Made by a program: the position numbers and the translations under genes. A stretch of 64,000 nucleotides of DNA from Brevibacterium aurantiacum (GTDB taxonomy: Bacteria; Actinomycetota; Actinomycetes; Actinomycetales; Brevibacteriaceae): NCBI RefSeq assembly GCF_900169065.1, contig NZ_FXZB01000020.1, forward strand, positions 1 through 64,000, in the 5' to 3' direction. The notes under the pieces were generated by a model. That model worked only from the letters and a program-made list of their open reading frames with translations. It was not told the origin of the DNA and ran no database searches. Shown piece after piece: positions 25,674 through 35,485 of this stretch (positions are counted from its first letter, which is position 1; each line of letters begins with the position of its first letter).

Positions 25674-26966
25674 TCAGAACCCGTTGGGCGAATACGGCAT
25701 CCGGCCCAGGTTGAACATCGAGCTGGCGCGCACTGCGGCACCAGGCACGTTCTCGTCGATGCGTCCCGCGCGGGCGAGGATCACCGGGTCGGCGCCGCCG
25801 AAGTAGAGGGACCCGAGTTCCGCGATGCCGAGACTCAGGTCTGCCGGGGTCGAATCAGGGGCGGTCTCGACGACGGCGTTCTCACCGTCTGAGGTGATCG
25901 TGTAGCGACCACCAGCCAAATCGAGGGAGTCGTCGATCTCGAGGACCAGTGTGCCCGGCACGTACCAGGGACGAGCCTCAAGGGCGGCCTTGACGTCGAG
26001 GATCCTGATCCAGATGTTGTCCTCAGTGGACACGGTCCGGACTCGGCGGGAGTCTGTGAGCAGCCACGGCAGCGGTGAGTCCTCGGCAGACTCTCCGAAC
26101 GTCACCCTCGTCGTCAGGTCGATGGCGGCCAGGAATGACCACAGTGAGGCGTAGGCGGCATCGGTGACAGCGACGAAATCGATGAGTTCGATCGTCGGCG
26201 GATTCTTCGACCAGCCGGCGAACTTATAGGACACGTAGCCGTCGGCTTCGCCCTGTTCGTCGAAGTGCAGGGCGGCACGCACACCACGATCAGCCTCGCC
26301 GGTGTCCGTGTTCAGGTCTCCGGTGGCACGCTCGATGTAGGTCTGCTGGCGCTCCATGGCACCTGGGGAGGTGCGCATGAACTCTCCGTAGATCTTCGGT
26401 GCCAGCTCGCGCAGTTCGCTGGGCAGGCACATCTCGACCCGACGGTCGGGTTCGTGGACCATCTTGAACCCCGGTGAGGTGTCGACCTCGATCGAGTGTG
26501 CCCAGGTGGCTACGCCGAATCCGAAGCGGGAGTAGATTCCACCTTCGGTCGCCGTGAGTGCGGCGAATGGGTATCCGGCTGCCTTCGCCTCGGCGAGGTC
26601 GGTCGTCATCAGCGACCTCAGCAGCCCCCGCCTGCGATGGGTGGGCCGCACCGTCACCCAGGTGATCAGGTGGCCGGGCACCAGACGCCCGCCTCCCACG
26701 TTGACCAGCTTCTCGAACCACGCGAAGGTCGCCACGGGGACGCTGGCGTCGAGGGCGTGCTCGTATTCCTGCTTCGCGTAGACGGCGGTGAGGTTCCGCC
26801 CGTCGGCGATGGCTCGCTCGACGCGATTCTTCAGCGCATCATCGGTCGACCGAGCGTCATGGAATCCCACGCTCGTCGACGCGAAATACCCCTGTGTGCG
26901 CTCATCGGGGGCTCCGGTCGACTCGTCGAAGGCTGGCTTGAAGTTTTCGAATCTGTAGTTCGTCAC
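25674..26966 (-). CDS. Eis-like GNAT N-acetyltransferase
   Basis: A 430-residue protein with the three-part Eis layout. The N-terminal GNAT domain has ITWVTVRPTHRRRGLLRSLM, the acetyl-CoA pyrophosphate loop, and GGIYSRFGFG with the likely general-acid tyrosine. A second GNAT-like region follows, then a C-terminal SCP2-like domain. The chain ends in Phe (SPNGF), as in mycobacterial Eis, where the C-terminal carboxylate acts as base. Eis acetylates aminoglycosides and other amines; the natural substrate here is unknown. It stands between ilvC and serA in the same direction with a hairpin upstream, so it is probably its own unit. Confidence 0.88.
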   Translation of the reverse strand: MTNYRFENFKPAFDESTGAPDERTQGYFASTSVGFHDARSTDDALKNRVERAIADGRNLTAVYAKQEYEHALDASVPVATFAWFEKLVNVGGGRLVPGHLITWVTVRPTHRRRGLLRSLMTTDLAEAKAAGYPFAALTATEGGIYSRFGFGVATWAHSIEVDTSPGFKMVHEPDRRVEMCLPSELRELAPKIYGEFMRTSPGAMERQQTYIERATGDLNTDTGEADRGVRAALHFDEQGEADGYVSYKFAGWSKNPPTIELIDFVAVTDAAYASLWSFLAAIDLTTRVTFGESAEDSPLPWLLTDSRRVRTVSTEDNIWIRILDVKAALEARPWYVPGTLVLEIDDSLDLAGGRYTITSDGENAVVETAPDSTPADLSLGIAELGSLYFGGADPVILARAGRIDENVPGAAVRASSMFNLGRMPYSPNGF

Positions 26967-27048
26967 GATCCCAAGAGTAATTCACATCACCGCCGATGCG
27001 ACTCATGCACGAGCGGAAATCGTCGCTTCGCACCGGGAGCAGACACGA

Positions 27049-27085
27049 CGATGTCCCGGAGGCCGAGCAGGCTTCCGGGGCATCG
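27049..27085 (-). terminator. Hairpin after ilvC
   Basis: A 16-pair stem (27049-27064 with 27070-27085, two G-T wobbles) around the loop GAGCA, 12 nt beyond the ilvC stop on the minus strand. It lacks a T-run. Position and stability fit the end of the ilvBNC unit. Confidence 0.7.
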
Positions 27086-27096
27086 AGGTGTGACGA

Positions 27097-28143
<1,047 letters not shown>

Positions 28144-28213
28144 TCAGAGGTTTGGGGTACTCCCCCATTGTTTCACAGTTCGGTACTGCTGTTCACTTAT
28201 TGAGATGGTTGAC

Positions 28214-28230
28214 GTTCCACGAAGTGGAAC
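28214..28230 (-). other. Small hairpin between ilvN and ilvC
   Basis: GTTCCAC-GAA-GTGGAAC is a perfect 7-bp stem with a 3-nt loop, 48 nt beyond the ilvN stop and 86 nt before ilvC. It could stabilise a processed ilvC mRNA or act as a weak terminator. Which of these is unknown. Confidence 0.4.
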
Positions 28231-28278
28231 GAGAAGTCCTCATCTGCGCTGGGTTGAGGTGCGCAGTATCGCCAGGCT

Positions 28279-28791
28279 TCAGCTGCGCAGGGCGCGGTCG
28301 GTGATCGACTTCGAGCCGCGGCCGATGGCCACGGTGCCCGATTGGACGATCTCCTTGATCCCGAATGGCTCGAGGACATCGCGCAGGGCCTCGACCTTGC
28401 CCAGCTCGCCGGTGGCCTCGACGCTGACGGAGTCGGGTCCCACGTCGACGATCTTGGCCCGGAACATCTCCACTGCCGCCGCAACCTGTGGGCGGGTGGT
28501 GGCGTTGGCCTTGACCTTGTAGATGATGTGGGCTCGACGCACCGAGGTGGCCGGTTCGAGTTCGACGATCTTGATGACGTTGACGAGCTTGTTCAGCTGC
28601 TTGGTCACCTGCTCCAGCGGCACGTCCTTGACGTCGACGACGACCGTGATGCGCGAGAGCTCATCGTGTTCGGTGACACCGACGGCGAGGCTGTGGATGT
28701 TGAAGCCGCGGCGGGCGATGAGGCCGGTGAAGCGGGTCAGCACGCCCGGCTTGTTCTCGACCAGGACTGAGAGTGTGTGCCGGTTGTTCAT
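28279..28791 (-). CDS. ilvN: Acetolactate synthase small (regulatory) subunit
   Basis: A 170-residue regulatory subunit. The N-terminal ACT domain starts [34 protein letters not shown], here split by function: the VLTRFTGL loop and the GFNI turn form the effector site for valine feedback. The C-terminal domain contains [18 protein letters not shown] and [17 protein letters not shown], as in other two-domain small subunits. It partners IlvB. ATG at 28791 overlaps the ilvB stop as ATGA, ensuring coupled synthesis of the two subunits. Confidence 0.97.
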   Translation of the reverse strand: MNNRHTLSVLVENKPGVLTRFTGLIARRGFNIHSLAVGVTEHDELSRITVVVDVKDVPLEQVTKQLNKLVNVIKIVELEPATSVRRAHIIYKVKANATTRPQVAAAVEMFRAKIVDVGPDSVSVEATGELGKVEALRDVLEPFGIKEIVQSGTVAIGRGSKSITDRALRS

Positions 28792-30725
28792 TCCAGGCCT
28801 CCTTCGATCTGTGCCACGGAGCGAACCGTGCCGTCTTCTTCGGTACCGGCGTCTGCGATCTGGTTCTCGGCCTGCTCGTCGCCTTCGCCGTCGAACTCGG
28901 GGCGAATGCCGCGGGCGTATTCGATCTCATCGTTGGACACACCGGCGGCGACCATCGGCCACACCATGGCATCCGGCGGGACCGTGAAGTCCAGAACGAC
29001 GGGACGATCGTTGGTCTCCAGCGCCGTCTTGATCGCAGCATCGACATCGTCATTGCTGTTCACGCGCAGGGCCAGGCAGCCGTAGGCTTCGGCGAGTTTG
29101 ACGAAGTCGGGGATCCGGATCGTCTCGTGCCCGGTATTGAGATCGGTGTTGGAGTATCGCCCGTCATAGAACAGGGTCTGCCACTGGCGCACCATGCCCA
29201 AGGACGAGTTGTTGATGATCGCAACCTTGATCGGGATGTCATTGAGCGCGCAGGTGGCGAGCTCCTGGTTGGTCATCTGGAAGCATCCGTCTCCGTCGAT
29301 GGCCCACACGACACGGTCGGGTTCGGCGACCTTCGCGCCCATCGCGGCAGGCACCGAGTAGCCCATGGTGCCCAGGCCACCGGAGTTCAACCAGGACTTG
29401 GGGCGTTCGAACTCGACGAACTGGGCGGCCCACATCTGGTGCTGGCCCACACCGGCGGCGTAGACAGCCTCGGGTCCGGTCAGCGCCGAGATCCGCGAGA
29501 TCACATACTGGGGATCGCAGAGTTCGTCCTGCGTGGAGTAGCCCAGTGGGTAGGTCGTCTTGAGACGGTTGAGGAAGCGCCACCAGGGTTCGCGCTGACG
29601 CTCGAGTGCCTTGGGGAACTTGCTTCGCAGTTCGCTGAGCATCTCGGCCAGCACCTCGCGAGCGTCTCCGACGATGGCGACCTCGACGTCACGGTTCTTC
29701 CCGATCTCCGCCGGGTCGATGTCGGCGTGGATGACCTGCGCGTTCGGGGCGAAGGAGTCGAGGTTGCCGGTGACCCGGTCATCGAATCTGGCACCGATGG
29801 TGATGAGGAGGTCGGCCTTCTGGAAGGCGGTCACGGCGGGCACGCTGCCGTGCATACCCGGCATTCCGAGGTGGAGCTGGTGCGAGTCGGGGAACGCGCC
29901 ACGGGCCATCAGGGTGGTGGCCACGGGAATGTTGGTCGCTTCGGCGAGTTTGAGCAGTTCCTTGTCGGCCTGCGAACGGATGACTCCGCCACCGATGTAG
30001 AACACGGGGCGCTGAGCTTCCGAGATGAGCCTCACGGCCTCGCGAATCTGCTTCGCGTGCGGCTTGAGGATGGGACGGTAGCCGGGCAGCTGCGGCTCTC
30101 CGGGCCAGACGAAGGGGGCGGTGCCCGTCTGTGCGTCCTTGGTGACGTCGACGAGGACCGGGCCGGGCCGGCCGGTGGTCGCGATGTGGTGGGCGTTGAG
30201 GATCGCCGATGGGATGTCCTCGGCCTTGGTGACGAGGAAGCTGTGCTTGGTCACCGGCATCGTCATTCCCACGATATCGGCTTCCTGGAAGGCGTCGGTG
30301 CCCAGCAGCTTCGAGCTCTGCTGGCCGGTGATGGCCAGGACGGGCACGGAGTCCATGTGGGCGTCGGCGAGCGCCGTGATGAGGTTGGTCGCTCCTGGAC
30401 CCGAGGTTGCGATGCACACGCCCAGCTTGCCCGAGGCCGCAGCATAGCCTTCGGCCGCGTGTCCGGCGCCCTGCTCATGGCGCACGAGGATGTGTCGGAT
30501 CTTGTCGGTCTCGAACAGGGGGTCATACGTCGGAAGGATGGTGCCGCCGGGAAGGCCGAAGACCGTCTCTACCTCGAGGAGCTCGAGGCTGCGGACGATT
30601 GCCTGCGCTCCGGTGAGGACCTCTGGGGTCGAGTTGCGTCGAATGCTTGACGGGGTCGCGGTGACCGGGGCTGCGCTGGGCGCGGTGCCAGTTCCCGCTG
30701 ACTGGGCCGAGGGCGTGGCTGCCAT
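28788..30725 (-). CDS. ilvB: Acetolactate synthase large subunit
   Basis: A 645-residue ThDP-dependent catalytic subunit making acetolactate and acetohydroxybutyrate. The catalytic glutamate lies in [29 protein letters not shown] sequence marks the central FAD domain. The ThDP/Mg motif is [21 protein letters not shown] through [12 protein letters not shown]. The first 35 residues are a low-complexity extension ([12 protein letters not shown]) before the conserved start of the fold. ATG at 30725 follows GGAAGGAT at about 9 nt. Expression is probably governed by the leader peptide and attenuator just upstream. Confidence 0.97.
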   Translation of the reverse strand: MAATPSAQSAGTGTAPSAAPVTATPSSIRRNSTPEVLTGAQAIVRSLELLEVETVFGLPGGTILPTYDPLFETDKIRHILVRHEQGAGHAAEGYAAASGKLGVCIATSGPGATNLITALADAHMDSVPVLAITGQQSSKLLGTDAFQEADIVGMTMPVTKHSFLVTKAEDIPSAILNAHHIATTGRPGPVLVDVTKDAQTGTAPFVWPGEPQLPGYRPILKPHAKQIREAVRLISEAQRPVFYIGGGVIRSQADKELLKLAEATNIPVATTLMARGAFPDSHQLHLGMPGMHGSVPAVTAFQKADLLITIGARFDDRVTGNLDSFAPNAQVIHADIDPAEIGKNRDVEVAIVGDAREVLAEMLSELRSKFPKALERQREPWWRFLNRLKTTYPLGYSTQDELCDPQYVISRISALTGPEAVYAAGVGQHQMWAAQFVEFERPKSWLNSGGLGTMGYSVPAAMGAKVAEPDRVVWAIDGDGCFQMTNQELATCALNDIPIKVAIINNSSLGMVRQWQTLFYDGRYSNTDLNTGHETIRIPDFVKLAEAYGCLALRVNSNDDVDAAIKTALETNDRPVVLDFTVPPDAMVWPMVAAGVSNDEIEYARGIRPEFDGEGDEQAENQIADAGTEEDGTVRSVAQIEGGLE

Positions 30726-30766
30726 CGTTTCGTATCCTTCCTAGTGATCCATCTTGTCTCCGCATG

Positions 30767-30795
30767 AAAAAAGCCCCTCCGGTTTCGGTAGGGGC
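30767..30795 (-). terminator. Transcription attenuator of the ilvBNC operon
   Basis: On the minus strand GCCCCT and AGGGGC close a stem that continues as CCG/CGG past one bulged A, with loop AAAC, and is followed at once by TTTTTT (30767-30772). It is a classical intrinsic terminator placed 42 nt before the ilvB start and 25 nt after the leader peptide stop. An upstream leader segment (30831-30839) can pair for 9 bp with 30794-30802, which overlaps the base of this stem, giving a competing antiterminator. Confidence 0.88.
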
Positions 30796-30820
30796 GCGCG
30801 GAACATGTCGTGTTGACAGG

Positions 30821-30871
30821 CTACGGAAGATCCGCGCGCTGGGTAATAACGACGACAAGAAGGTGAGTCAT
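30821..30871 (-). CDS. ilvB leader peptide
   Basis: A 16-codon open frame reading MTHLLVVVITQRADLP then TAG. Six consecutive codons (Leu-Leu-Val-Val-Val-Ile) are exactly the branched-chain residues. GGAGGTGA lies 11 nt upstream of the ATG (spacing slightly long). The TAG ends 25 nt before the attenuator stem. A leader peptide controlling ilvBNC by attenuation is established for Corynebacterium glutamicum; this is the equivalent arrangement. Ribosome stalling at the LLVVVI run when charged tRNAs are scarce would favour the antiterminator. Confidence 0.88.
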   Translation of the reverse strand: MTHLLVVVITQRADLP

Positions 30872-31058
30872 GGCTCAATAGTTCACCTCCGGCGATAAAG
30901 GTGTCAAACGTCGCAATGGATCGTCTCGCAGAATGGGACTGCCTTCGACTGAAGAGTGAGACTCCGCAAACGCACCCGCGGTTGCAGCCTGAGACCGGGG
31001 AAGAAGGAAAGCCCGATTGTGCGAACCATAGACTCCGACACGCGCTCCGACTAGGCTC

Positions 31059-32843
31059 TTGAAGGTGCGTCCCCTCTTACGTTTCTGGCCCGATCTGCGC
31101 TCTCGCATCGGCGTGTACATCGCTGTACTCGCGCTCACGCTCCTGGCCAACGGCATCCAGCTGATCATCCCCCTGATCACCGGTCACATCATCGACGGCC
31201 CCATCGCCCACCGCGATCTGTCCGGGCTGTGGCTGCCCGTGCTCGGGGTCCTTCTCATCGGCATCGCCGAGGCGGTGGCGCTGTGGGCACGGCGCATGCT
31301 CGTTGCCCCGGTCGTCGCCCAATGGGAGATCACCTGGCGTTCACGTCTCTTCGACCGACTGCAGTACACCTCGGTGGCTATCCACGACTCTTGGGAGTCC
31401 GGGCAGCTGCTCTCGCGCGCGATCAATGACCTGTCCCAGCTGCGCCGGTTCTTCGCCTTCGGGATCCCCTTCCTCGTGACCACTCCGCTGATCATCATCA
31501 TCGGCACCATCATCCTGACCTTCCTCCAACCGGTCTTCGGCCTCATCATGCTGATCATGGCCGTACCGACGATTGCGACGGTGACGGTCTTCGAGAAGAG
31601 GTACCGCGAGGCCTCCCGGCGCTCCCAAGACACGGTCGGTGAGATCACCACCGAGGTCGAGGAGTCGATTCAGGGGATCCGGATCCTCAAGTCCTTCGGC
31701 CGCTCACCCTGGGCCGCGCAGCGCTTCTCCCTGCTGTCGCGGAAGTTCCAGGGTCTCGAGGTGCGCAAGGCGAAGCTCGACTCCTGGTTCTGGAGCGTGC
31801 TCATCCTCCTGCCCACGCTTGCCCAGGCAGCCATCGTCGCCGTCGGCACGTGGGGCGTCGTGCAGGGGTGGACGACGATCGGCACCGTGGTCGCAGGTGT
31901 GACCATCTCCATGGTGATGCGGATGCCGATCGAGATGCTCGGCTTCCTCCTCGCCGATGCCCTCATGGCCCTGACCGCCGCGGCCAGGTACTGGGAGGTC
32001 ATCGACATCAGGCACGACATCACCGACACTGACGGCAAGATCGCCGATTCTCCCGATGTGCGTCGTTATCAGGGCGAGCTGGATTTCGAGGATGTCGACT
32101 TCCATTTCGCCGACACGGACCGTGAGACACTGAAGAACCTCAATCTCCACATTGCTCCGGGCCAGACCCTGGCCATCGTCGGAGCCACGGGCTCGGGCAA
32201 GACGACGCTGGCTTCTCTCGTCCCGCGACTGCAGGACGTCACCGGCGGATCGGTGCGGATCGATGGCACCGACATTCGCGATCTGCCCGTCAACGAGGTC
32301 CGCAACCTCGTGTCCGTGTCCTTCGAAGACCCCATCCTGTTCTCCACCTCGGTGGCCGAGAACGTGAGCATGGGTGCGCCCGGGGGCGATGATGCCGCCA
32401 TCTGGCAGGCCCTGGAGATCACGGCCGCGAAGGACTTCGTCGAACGGCTGCCGGAGGGCTTGGACACCCAGGTCGGTGAGCAGGGCCTGTCCCTGTCCGG
32501 TGGGCAGCGACAGCGGCTGGCGCTGGCCCGCGCAGTGATCGGCGCACCCCGCATCCTCGTCCTCGATGACCCCTTGTCCGCCGTCGACGTCGACACCGAG
32601 GATCGGGTGCAACGGTCACTGCGGGAGATACTGCCCGATTCGACGACGCTGATCATCGCCCACCGCCCGTCCACCTCGGCGCTGGCCGATGCGGTTGCCG
32701 TCCTCGACGAAGGACGCATCGTCGCACTGGGCACCCACGATGAGCTGCTGGGATCCTCCCCGCTGTATCGCGAACTCATGGGCGCGTCTGCGACGAGCGA
32801 GCACTCGACGTCCCAGCACTCGACTGAGGGAGGTGGCCGATGA
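31059..32843 (+). CDS. ABC exporter half-transporter, degenerate-site subunit
   Basis: A 594-residue half-transporter: six transmembrane helices (about 15-300), then a nucleotide-binding domain. The Walker A is GATGSGKTT and the signature LSLSGGQRQRL. The Walker B region reads ILVLDDPLSAVD, so the catalytic Glu is replaced by Asp, and the Q-loop reads SFEDPILFS with Glu in place of Gln. These departures mark the degenerate half of an asymmetric heterodimer. TTG at 31059 or GTG at 31065 can start it; neither has a clear Shine-Dalgarno. Its stop overlaps the partner gene as ATGA. The transported substrate is unknown; drug or lipid-like compounds are typical. Confidence 0.9.
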   Translation: MKVRPLLRFWPDLRSRIGVYIAVLALTLLANGIQLIIPLITGHIIDGPIAHRDLSGLWLPVLGVLLIGIAEAVALWARRMLVAPVVAQWEITWRSRLFDRLQYTSVAIHDSWESGQLLSRAINDLSQLRRFFAFGIPFLVTTPLIIIIGTIILTFLQPVFGLIMLIMAVPTIATVTVFEKRYREASRRSQDTVGEITTEVEESIQGIRILKSFGRSPWAAQRFSLLSRKFQGLEVRKAKLDSWFWSVLILLPTLAQAAIVAVGTWGVVQGWTTIGTVVAGVTISMVMRMPIEMLGFLLADALMALTAAARYWEVIDIRHDITDTDGKIADSPDVRRYQGELDFEDVDFHFADTDRETLKNLNLHIAPGQTLAIVGATGSGKTTLASLVPRLQDVTGGSVRIDGTDIRDLPVNEVRNLVSVSFEDPILFSTSVAENVSMGAPGGDDAAIWQALEITAAKDFVERLPEGLDTQVGEQGLSLSGGQRQRLALARAVIGAPRILVLDDPLSAVDVDTEDRVQRSLREILPDSTTLIIAHRPSTSALADAVAVLDEGRIVALGTHDELLGSSPLYRELMGASATSEHSTSQHSTEGGGR

Positions 32844-34693
32844 GCATTCCCCGTCTCAATGAGGACGAGGTCGAGCAGCTTCCCCCGGACATCGCGAAGA
32901 AGGCCCGCAGGCTGCTGCTCTCCCTGGTCCGTCCCCATCTGCCGATGGCGATCTTCCTGCTCGTCATCGTCGTGCTCACGGCACTCTTCCTCGTCATCGG
33001 TCCGATCTTCATCGCCGATGCCCTCGACAATGGTGTGCCGAAGGCGGTCGAAGGCGATCCGGGGCCGCTGATTCGGGCAGTGTCGGCCTTCGTCATCTCA
33101 GCGATCGCCTCGGCCGTGCTCGCCTTCGCCTCGACGAGGCTGGTCGGCATCACTGCACAAAAGGTCGTCTACAGTCTGCGCGAACGGCTGTTCAAGCACA
33201 TCCAACGCCTCGATCTGGGCTATCACGAACGCTCGACTTCTGGCCGGCTGGTGTCGCGACAGACCTCGGACATGGAGTCGGTGCAGCAGTTCCTCACCTA
33301 CTCCCTCTTCGACACGGCGCTGGCGCTGTTCGAGATGACGTTCATCGCCGTGACGCTCATCGTCCTCGACGTGCCCCTGGCCGTCGTGGTCTTCCTCGGA
33401 TTCATCCCGCTCTTCTTCATCACGAAGTCCGCGCACACCTCGCAGCGCAGCGCTTATCGCCGGACGCGGACCTCGATCGCGAAGGTCATCGTCCACTTCG
33501 TTGAGACCATGGGCGGGATCCGAGCGGTGCAGGCCTACCGCCGGCAGCCCGACCGCCGCGGCACGCTCAAGGACGAGGACACCCAGTACCGCGATGCCAA
33601 CACCGACGCTCTGCGCGGAGTCGCCTGGTTCGCTGGCTGGACGCGGCTGGTCGGCAACGTCACCCAGACCGTGATCATCATCGTCGGCGCCTGGCTCGTC
33701 ATCGAGGGATGGACTCAGATCGGTGTGCTCGCCGCGTTCATCCTCTACCTGCGTCGCTTCTACGGTCCGCTCGATGAACTGGTTCAGTCCTTCAACCTCT
33801 ACCAGTCCGCCTCGGCGGCGCTGGAGAAGATGGCCGCCGTCCTCGACACCGACCCCGAGGTGGTCGCACCAACGAGCCCCAAGTCGCTGCCCGCGCACAG
33901 GTCCGACCAGACCTCAGGCACCACCTCGGCGACGGAGGATCTGCCTGCCAAGCCCAGCGGCCGCTCGATCGACCTCAATCATGTCCGCTTCTCCTACGGT
34001 GACGGCCCCGATGTCCTCCCCCGATTCGACCTGCGCATCCCCGCAGGCCAGATCGTGGCGCTCGTGGGTGCCACCGGCGCGGGCAAATCGACCCTGGTCA
34101 AACTGGTCACCCGGTTCTACGATCCCAGCGAAGGTCGCATCACCATCGACGAGGTGGACCTGCGTGATCTCGACGATGCCGAGCTGCGTCAGAGCGTGGT
34201 CATGGTCACCCAGGAGTCGTTCCTGTTCGCGGGCACGATCGCCGACAATATTCGCATCGGCAATCCCGACGCTGGTGATGACGACGTCGTCGCCGCGGCC
34301 ACAGCCGTCGGCTTGGACCCCTACATCCGGAGACTGCCCGCGGGCTATGAGACCGATGTGAAGAAGCGCGGCGGTCGGCTGAGTTCGGGACAGCGTCAGC
34401 TCGTGTCGTTTGCCCGCGTATTTCTGGCCGATCCGGACATCGTCGTCCTCGACGAGGCGACCGCCCATCTCGACATCCCGTCCGAACGCCTGGTCCAGAA
34501 GGCACTGGCGACGGTGCTCGAGGGGCGCACCGCGATCATCATCGCCCACCGGCTCTCAACCGTAGAGATCGCCGACCGCGTTCTCGTCATGGACTCCGGT
34601 CGGATCATCGAGGACGGCACGCCGGATGAGCTGATCTCAGGGGCGGGCAAGTTCGCGCAGCTGCACAAGGCGTGGCGGGACTCGTTGGTGTAG
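32840..34693 (+). CDS. ABC exporter half-transporter, catalytically complete subunit
   Basis: A 617-residue partner of the preceding gene: six membrane helices, then a nucleotide-binding domain with GATGAGKST, an intact Q-loop (MVTQESFLF), signature LSSGQRQ and Walker B IVVLDEATAHLD with the catalytic glutamate, and H-loop IIAHRLST. A proline-, serine- and threonine-rich linker (about 340-370) separates the membrane and ATPase domains. ATG at 32840 has GGGAGGTGG upstream. Together the two form a TM287/288- or BmrCD-like heterodimer with one canonical and one degenerate ATP site. Confidence 0.92.
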   Translation: MSIPRLNEDEVEQLPPDIAKKARRLLLSLVRPHLPMAIFLLVIVVLTALFLVIGPIFIADALDNGVPKAVEGDPGPLIRAVSAFVISAIASAVLAFASTRLVGITAQKVVYSLRERLFKHIQRLDLGYHERSTSGRLVSRQTSDMESVQQFLTYSLFDTALALFEMTFIAVTLIVLDVPLAVVVFLGFIPLFFITKSAHTSQRSAYRRTRTSIAKVIVHFVETMGGIRAVQAYRRQPDRRGTLKDEDTQYRDANTDALRGVAWFAGWTRLVGNVTQTVIIIVGAWLVIEGWTQIGVLAAFILYLRRFYGPLDELVQSFNLYQSASAALEKMAAVLDTDPEVVAPTSPKSLPAHRSDQTSGTTSATEDLPAKPSGRSIDLNHVRFSYGDGPDVLPRFDLRIPAGQIVALVGATGAGKSTLVKLVTRFYDPSEGRITIDEVDLRDLDDAELRQSVVMVTQESFLFAGTIADNIRIGNPDAGDDDVVAAATAVGLDPYIRRLPAGYETDVKKRGGRLSSGQRQLVSFARVFLADPDIVVLDEATAHLDIPSERLVQKALATVLEGRTAIIIAHRLSTVEIADRVLVMDSGRIIEDGTPDELISGAGKFAQLHKAWRDSLV

Positions 34694-34727
34694 GGCGTGG
34701 GCTGACGGGAAGTTGGCACTGTGTGTC

Positions 34728-34757
34728 TTGACTTCTGGTGTCCGGACTTCCTACTCT
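34728..34757 (+). promoter_or_regulatory. Candidate promoter upstream of the membrane-protein gene
   Basis: TTGACT (34728-34733) and TACTCT (34752-34757) are separated by 18 nt, close to the vegetative consensus. An operator-like inverted repeat begins 3 nt further on. The expected start is near 34764, about 50 nt before the ATG at 34814. Confidence 0.6.
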
Positions 34758-34760
34758 CAT

Positions 34761-34776
34761 GACAACACAAGTTGTC
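34761..34776. promoter_or_regulatory. Operator-like inverted repeat GACAAC-N4-GTTGTC
   Basis: A perfect 6-bp inverted repeat with a 4-nt spacer, positioned over the expected transcription start, as for a repressor of the TetR, MarR or PadR type. No regulator gene is adjacent, so the binding protein would be encoded elsewhere. Confidence 0.6.
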
Positions 34777-34813
34777 GATTAACAGTTGCCGTTGACCCAC
34801 CGGGAGGGTTCCT

Positions 34814-34834
34814 ATGACCTCAGGCCAGAAGTGA
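34814..34834 (+). other. Best translation start of the next gene, interrupted by TGA at codon 7
   Basis: ATG at 34814 follows GGGAGGG at ideal spacing and reads MTSGQK, then TGA (34832-34834), then continues open in the same frame for 215 codons to the end of the downstream membrane protein. TGG to TGA is one transition and would read Trp-Pro-Tyr. The simplest explanations are a nonsense mutation or a sequencing error. Readthrough is less likely. Confidence 0.7.
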
Positions 34835-34972
34835 CCGTACGCGCCTGACGACGAAGTCAATGTCTGTGACGCCCATGCCGATGACGCCGACAGCCGTGAG
34901 ACGGGGCCTGCTCCGACGGGACTGAGCGCACGGATTGATACCGCGTTCGAACATTCCGCAGGCATCGACTCC

Positions 34973-35482
34973 ATGCCGCTGGCCGATGCGCGGGAACGAC
35001 AGGTGATCCTCCGAGCGATAGCTATCGCCTACTCTCTGACCCAATGCACCGGCCTCATCGCTGGCCTGCTGCTGGCTGCATCCGGCCTGTGGTGGGCAGC
35101 ACTTGCATTGGCTCTGGCGGTGTTGATCCCGGACTTGATAGCGAGGCGCTACGCCCGTAAGCGCGGTGTCGATCTCTACTGGCAATCTGGGGCCGCACGC
35201 AATGAGACTTCAGTGCGGGGTCTCATTCTCAGCACTCTGCTCATCATGGGGGTCGGTGGCCTCCTCACGTTCAATGCGACCTACGGCCACCCCCTGCTGA
35301 CCTGGTCGTGGCACGTCAATTTTCCTGCTTCTGCTGGTACCGCAGTCACAATGTTCGTCGGCGCGTTGTGCGGAGGAACGATCGGGTGGTTTCTCCGGCG
35401 CAGACGGTATCGGGCAAAGCTGGAGGCATCAGCTGAGCGAGCGGCTGACACAGAGGAGCACCAAACAACCGAGTATCGTTGA
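34973..35482 (+). CDS. Membrane protein of unknown function (possibly 5'-truncated)
   Basis: I recognise no family. From ATG 34973 the 169-residue product has about four hydrophobic segments (roughly 17-37, 39-55, 84-102 and 117-137), basic loops (ARRYARKRGVD) and an acidic-basic tail (RRRRYRAKLEASAERAADTEE). This ATG has no obvious ribosome-binding site. The same frame is open back to a TGA at 34832 and before that has a well-formed start at 34814, so the intact gene was probably 223 codons long with a polar acidic N terminus. It ends 3 nt before apt and may be co-transcribed with it. Confidence 0.6.
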   Translation: MPLADARERQVILRAIAIAYSLTQCTGLIAGLLLAASGLWWAALALALAVLIPDLIARRYARKRGVDLYWQSGAARNETSVRGLILSTLLIMGVGGLLTFNATYGHPLLTWSWHVNFPASAGTAVTMFVGALCGGTIGWFLRRRRYRAKLEASAERAADTEEHQTTEYR

Positions 35483-35485
35483 CCC

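Noticed and set aside
28773..30650. 625-codon plus-strand frame opposite ilvB
   Set aside because: Shadow frame; the minus strand has all acetolactate synthase motifs.
34832..34834. UGA read as selenocysteine or by programmed readthrough
   Set aside because: No SECIS-like hairpin follows directly and codon 7 of a membrane protein is an unlikely place. Mutation or sequencing error is simpler.
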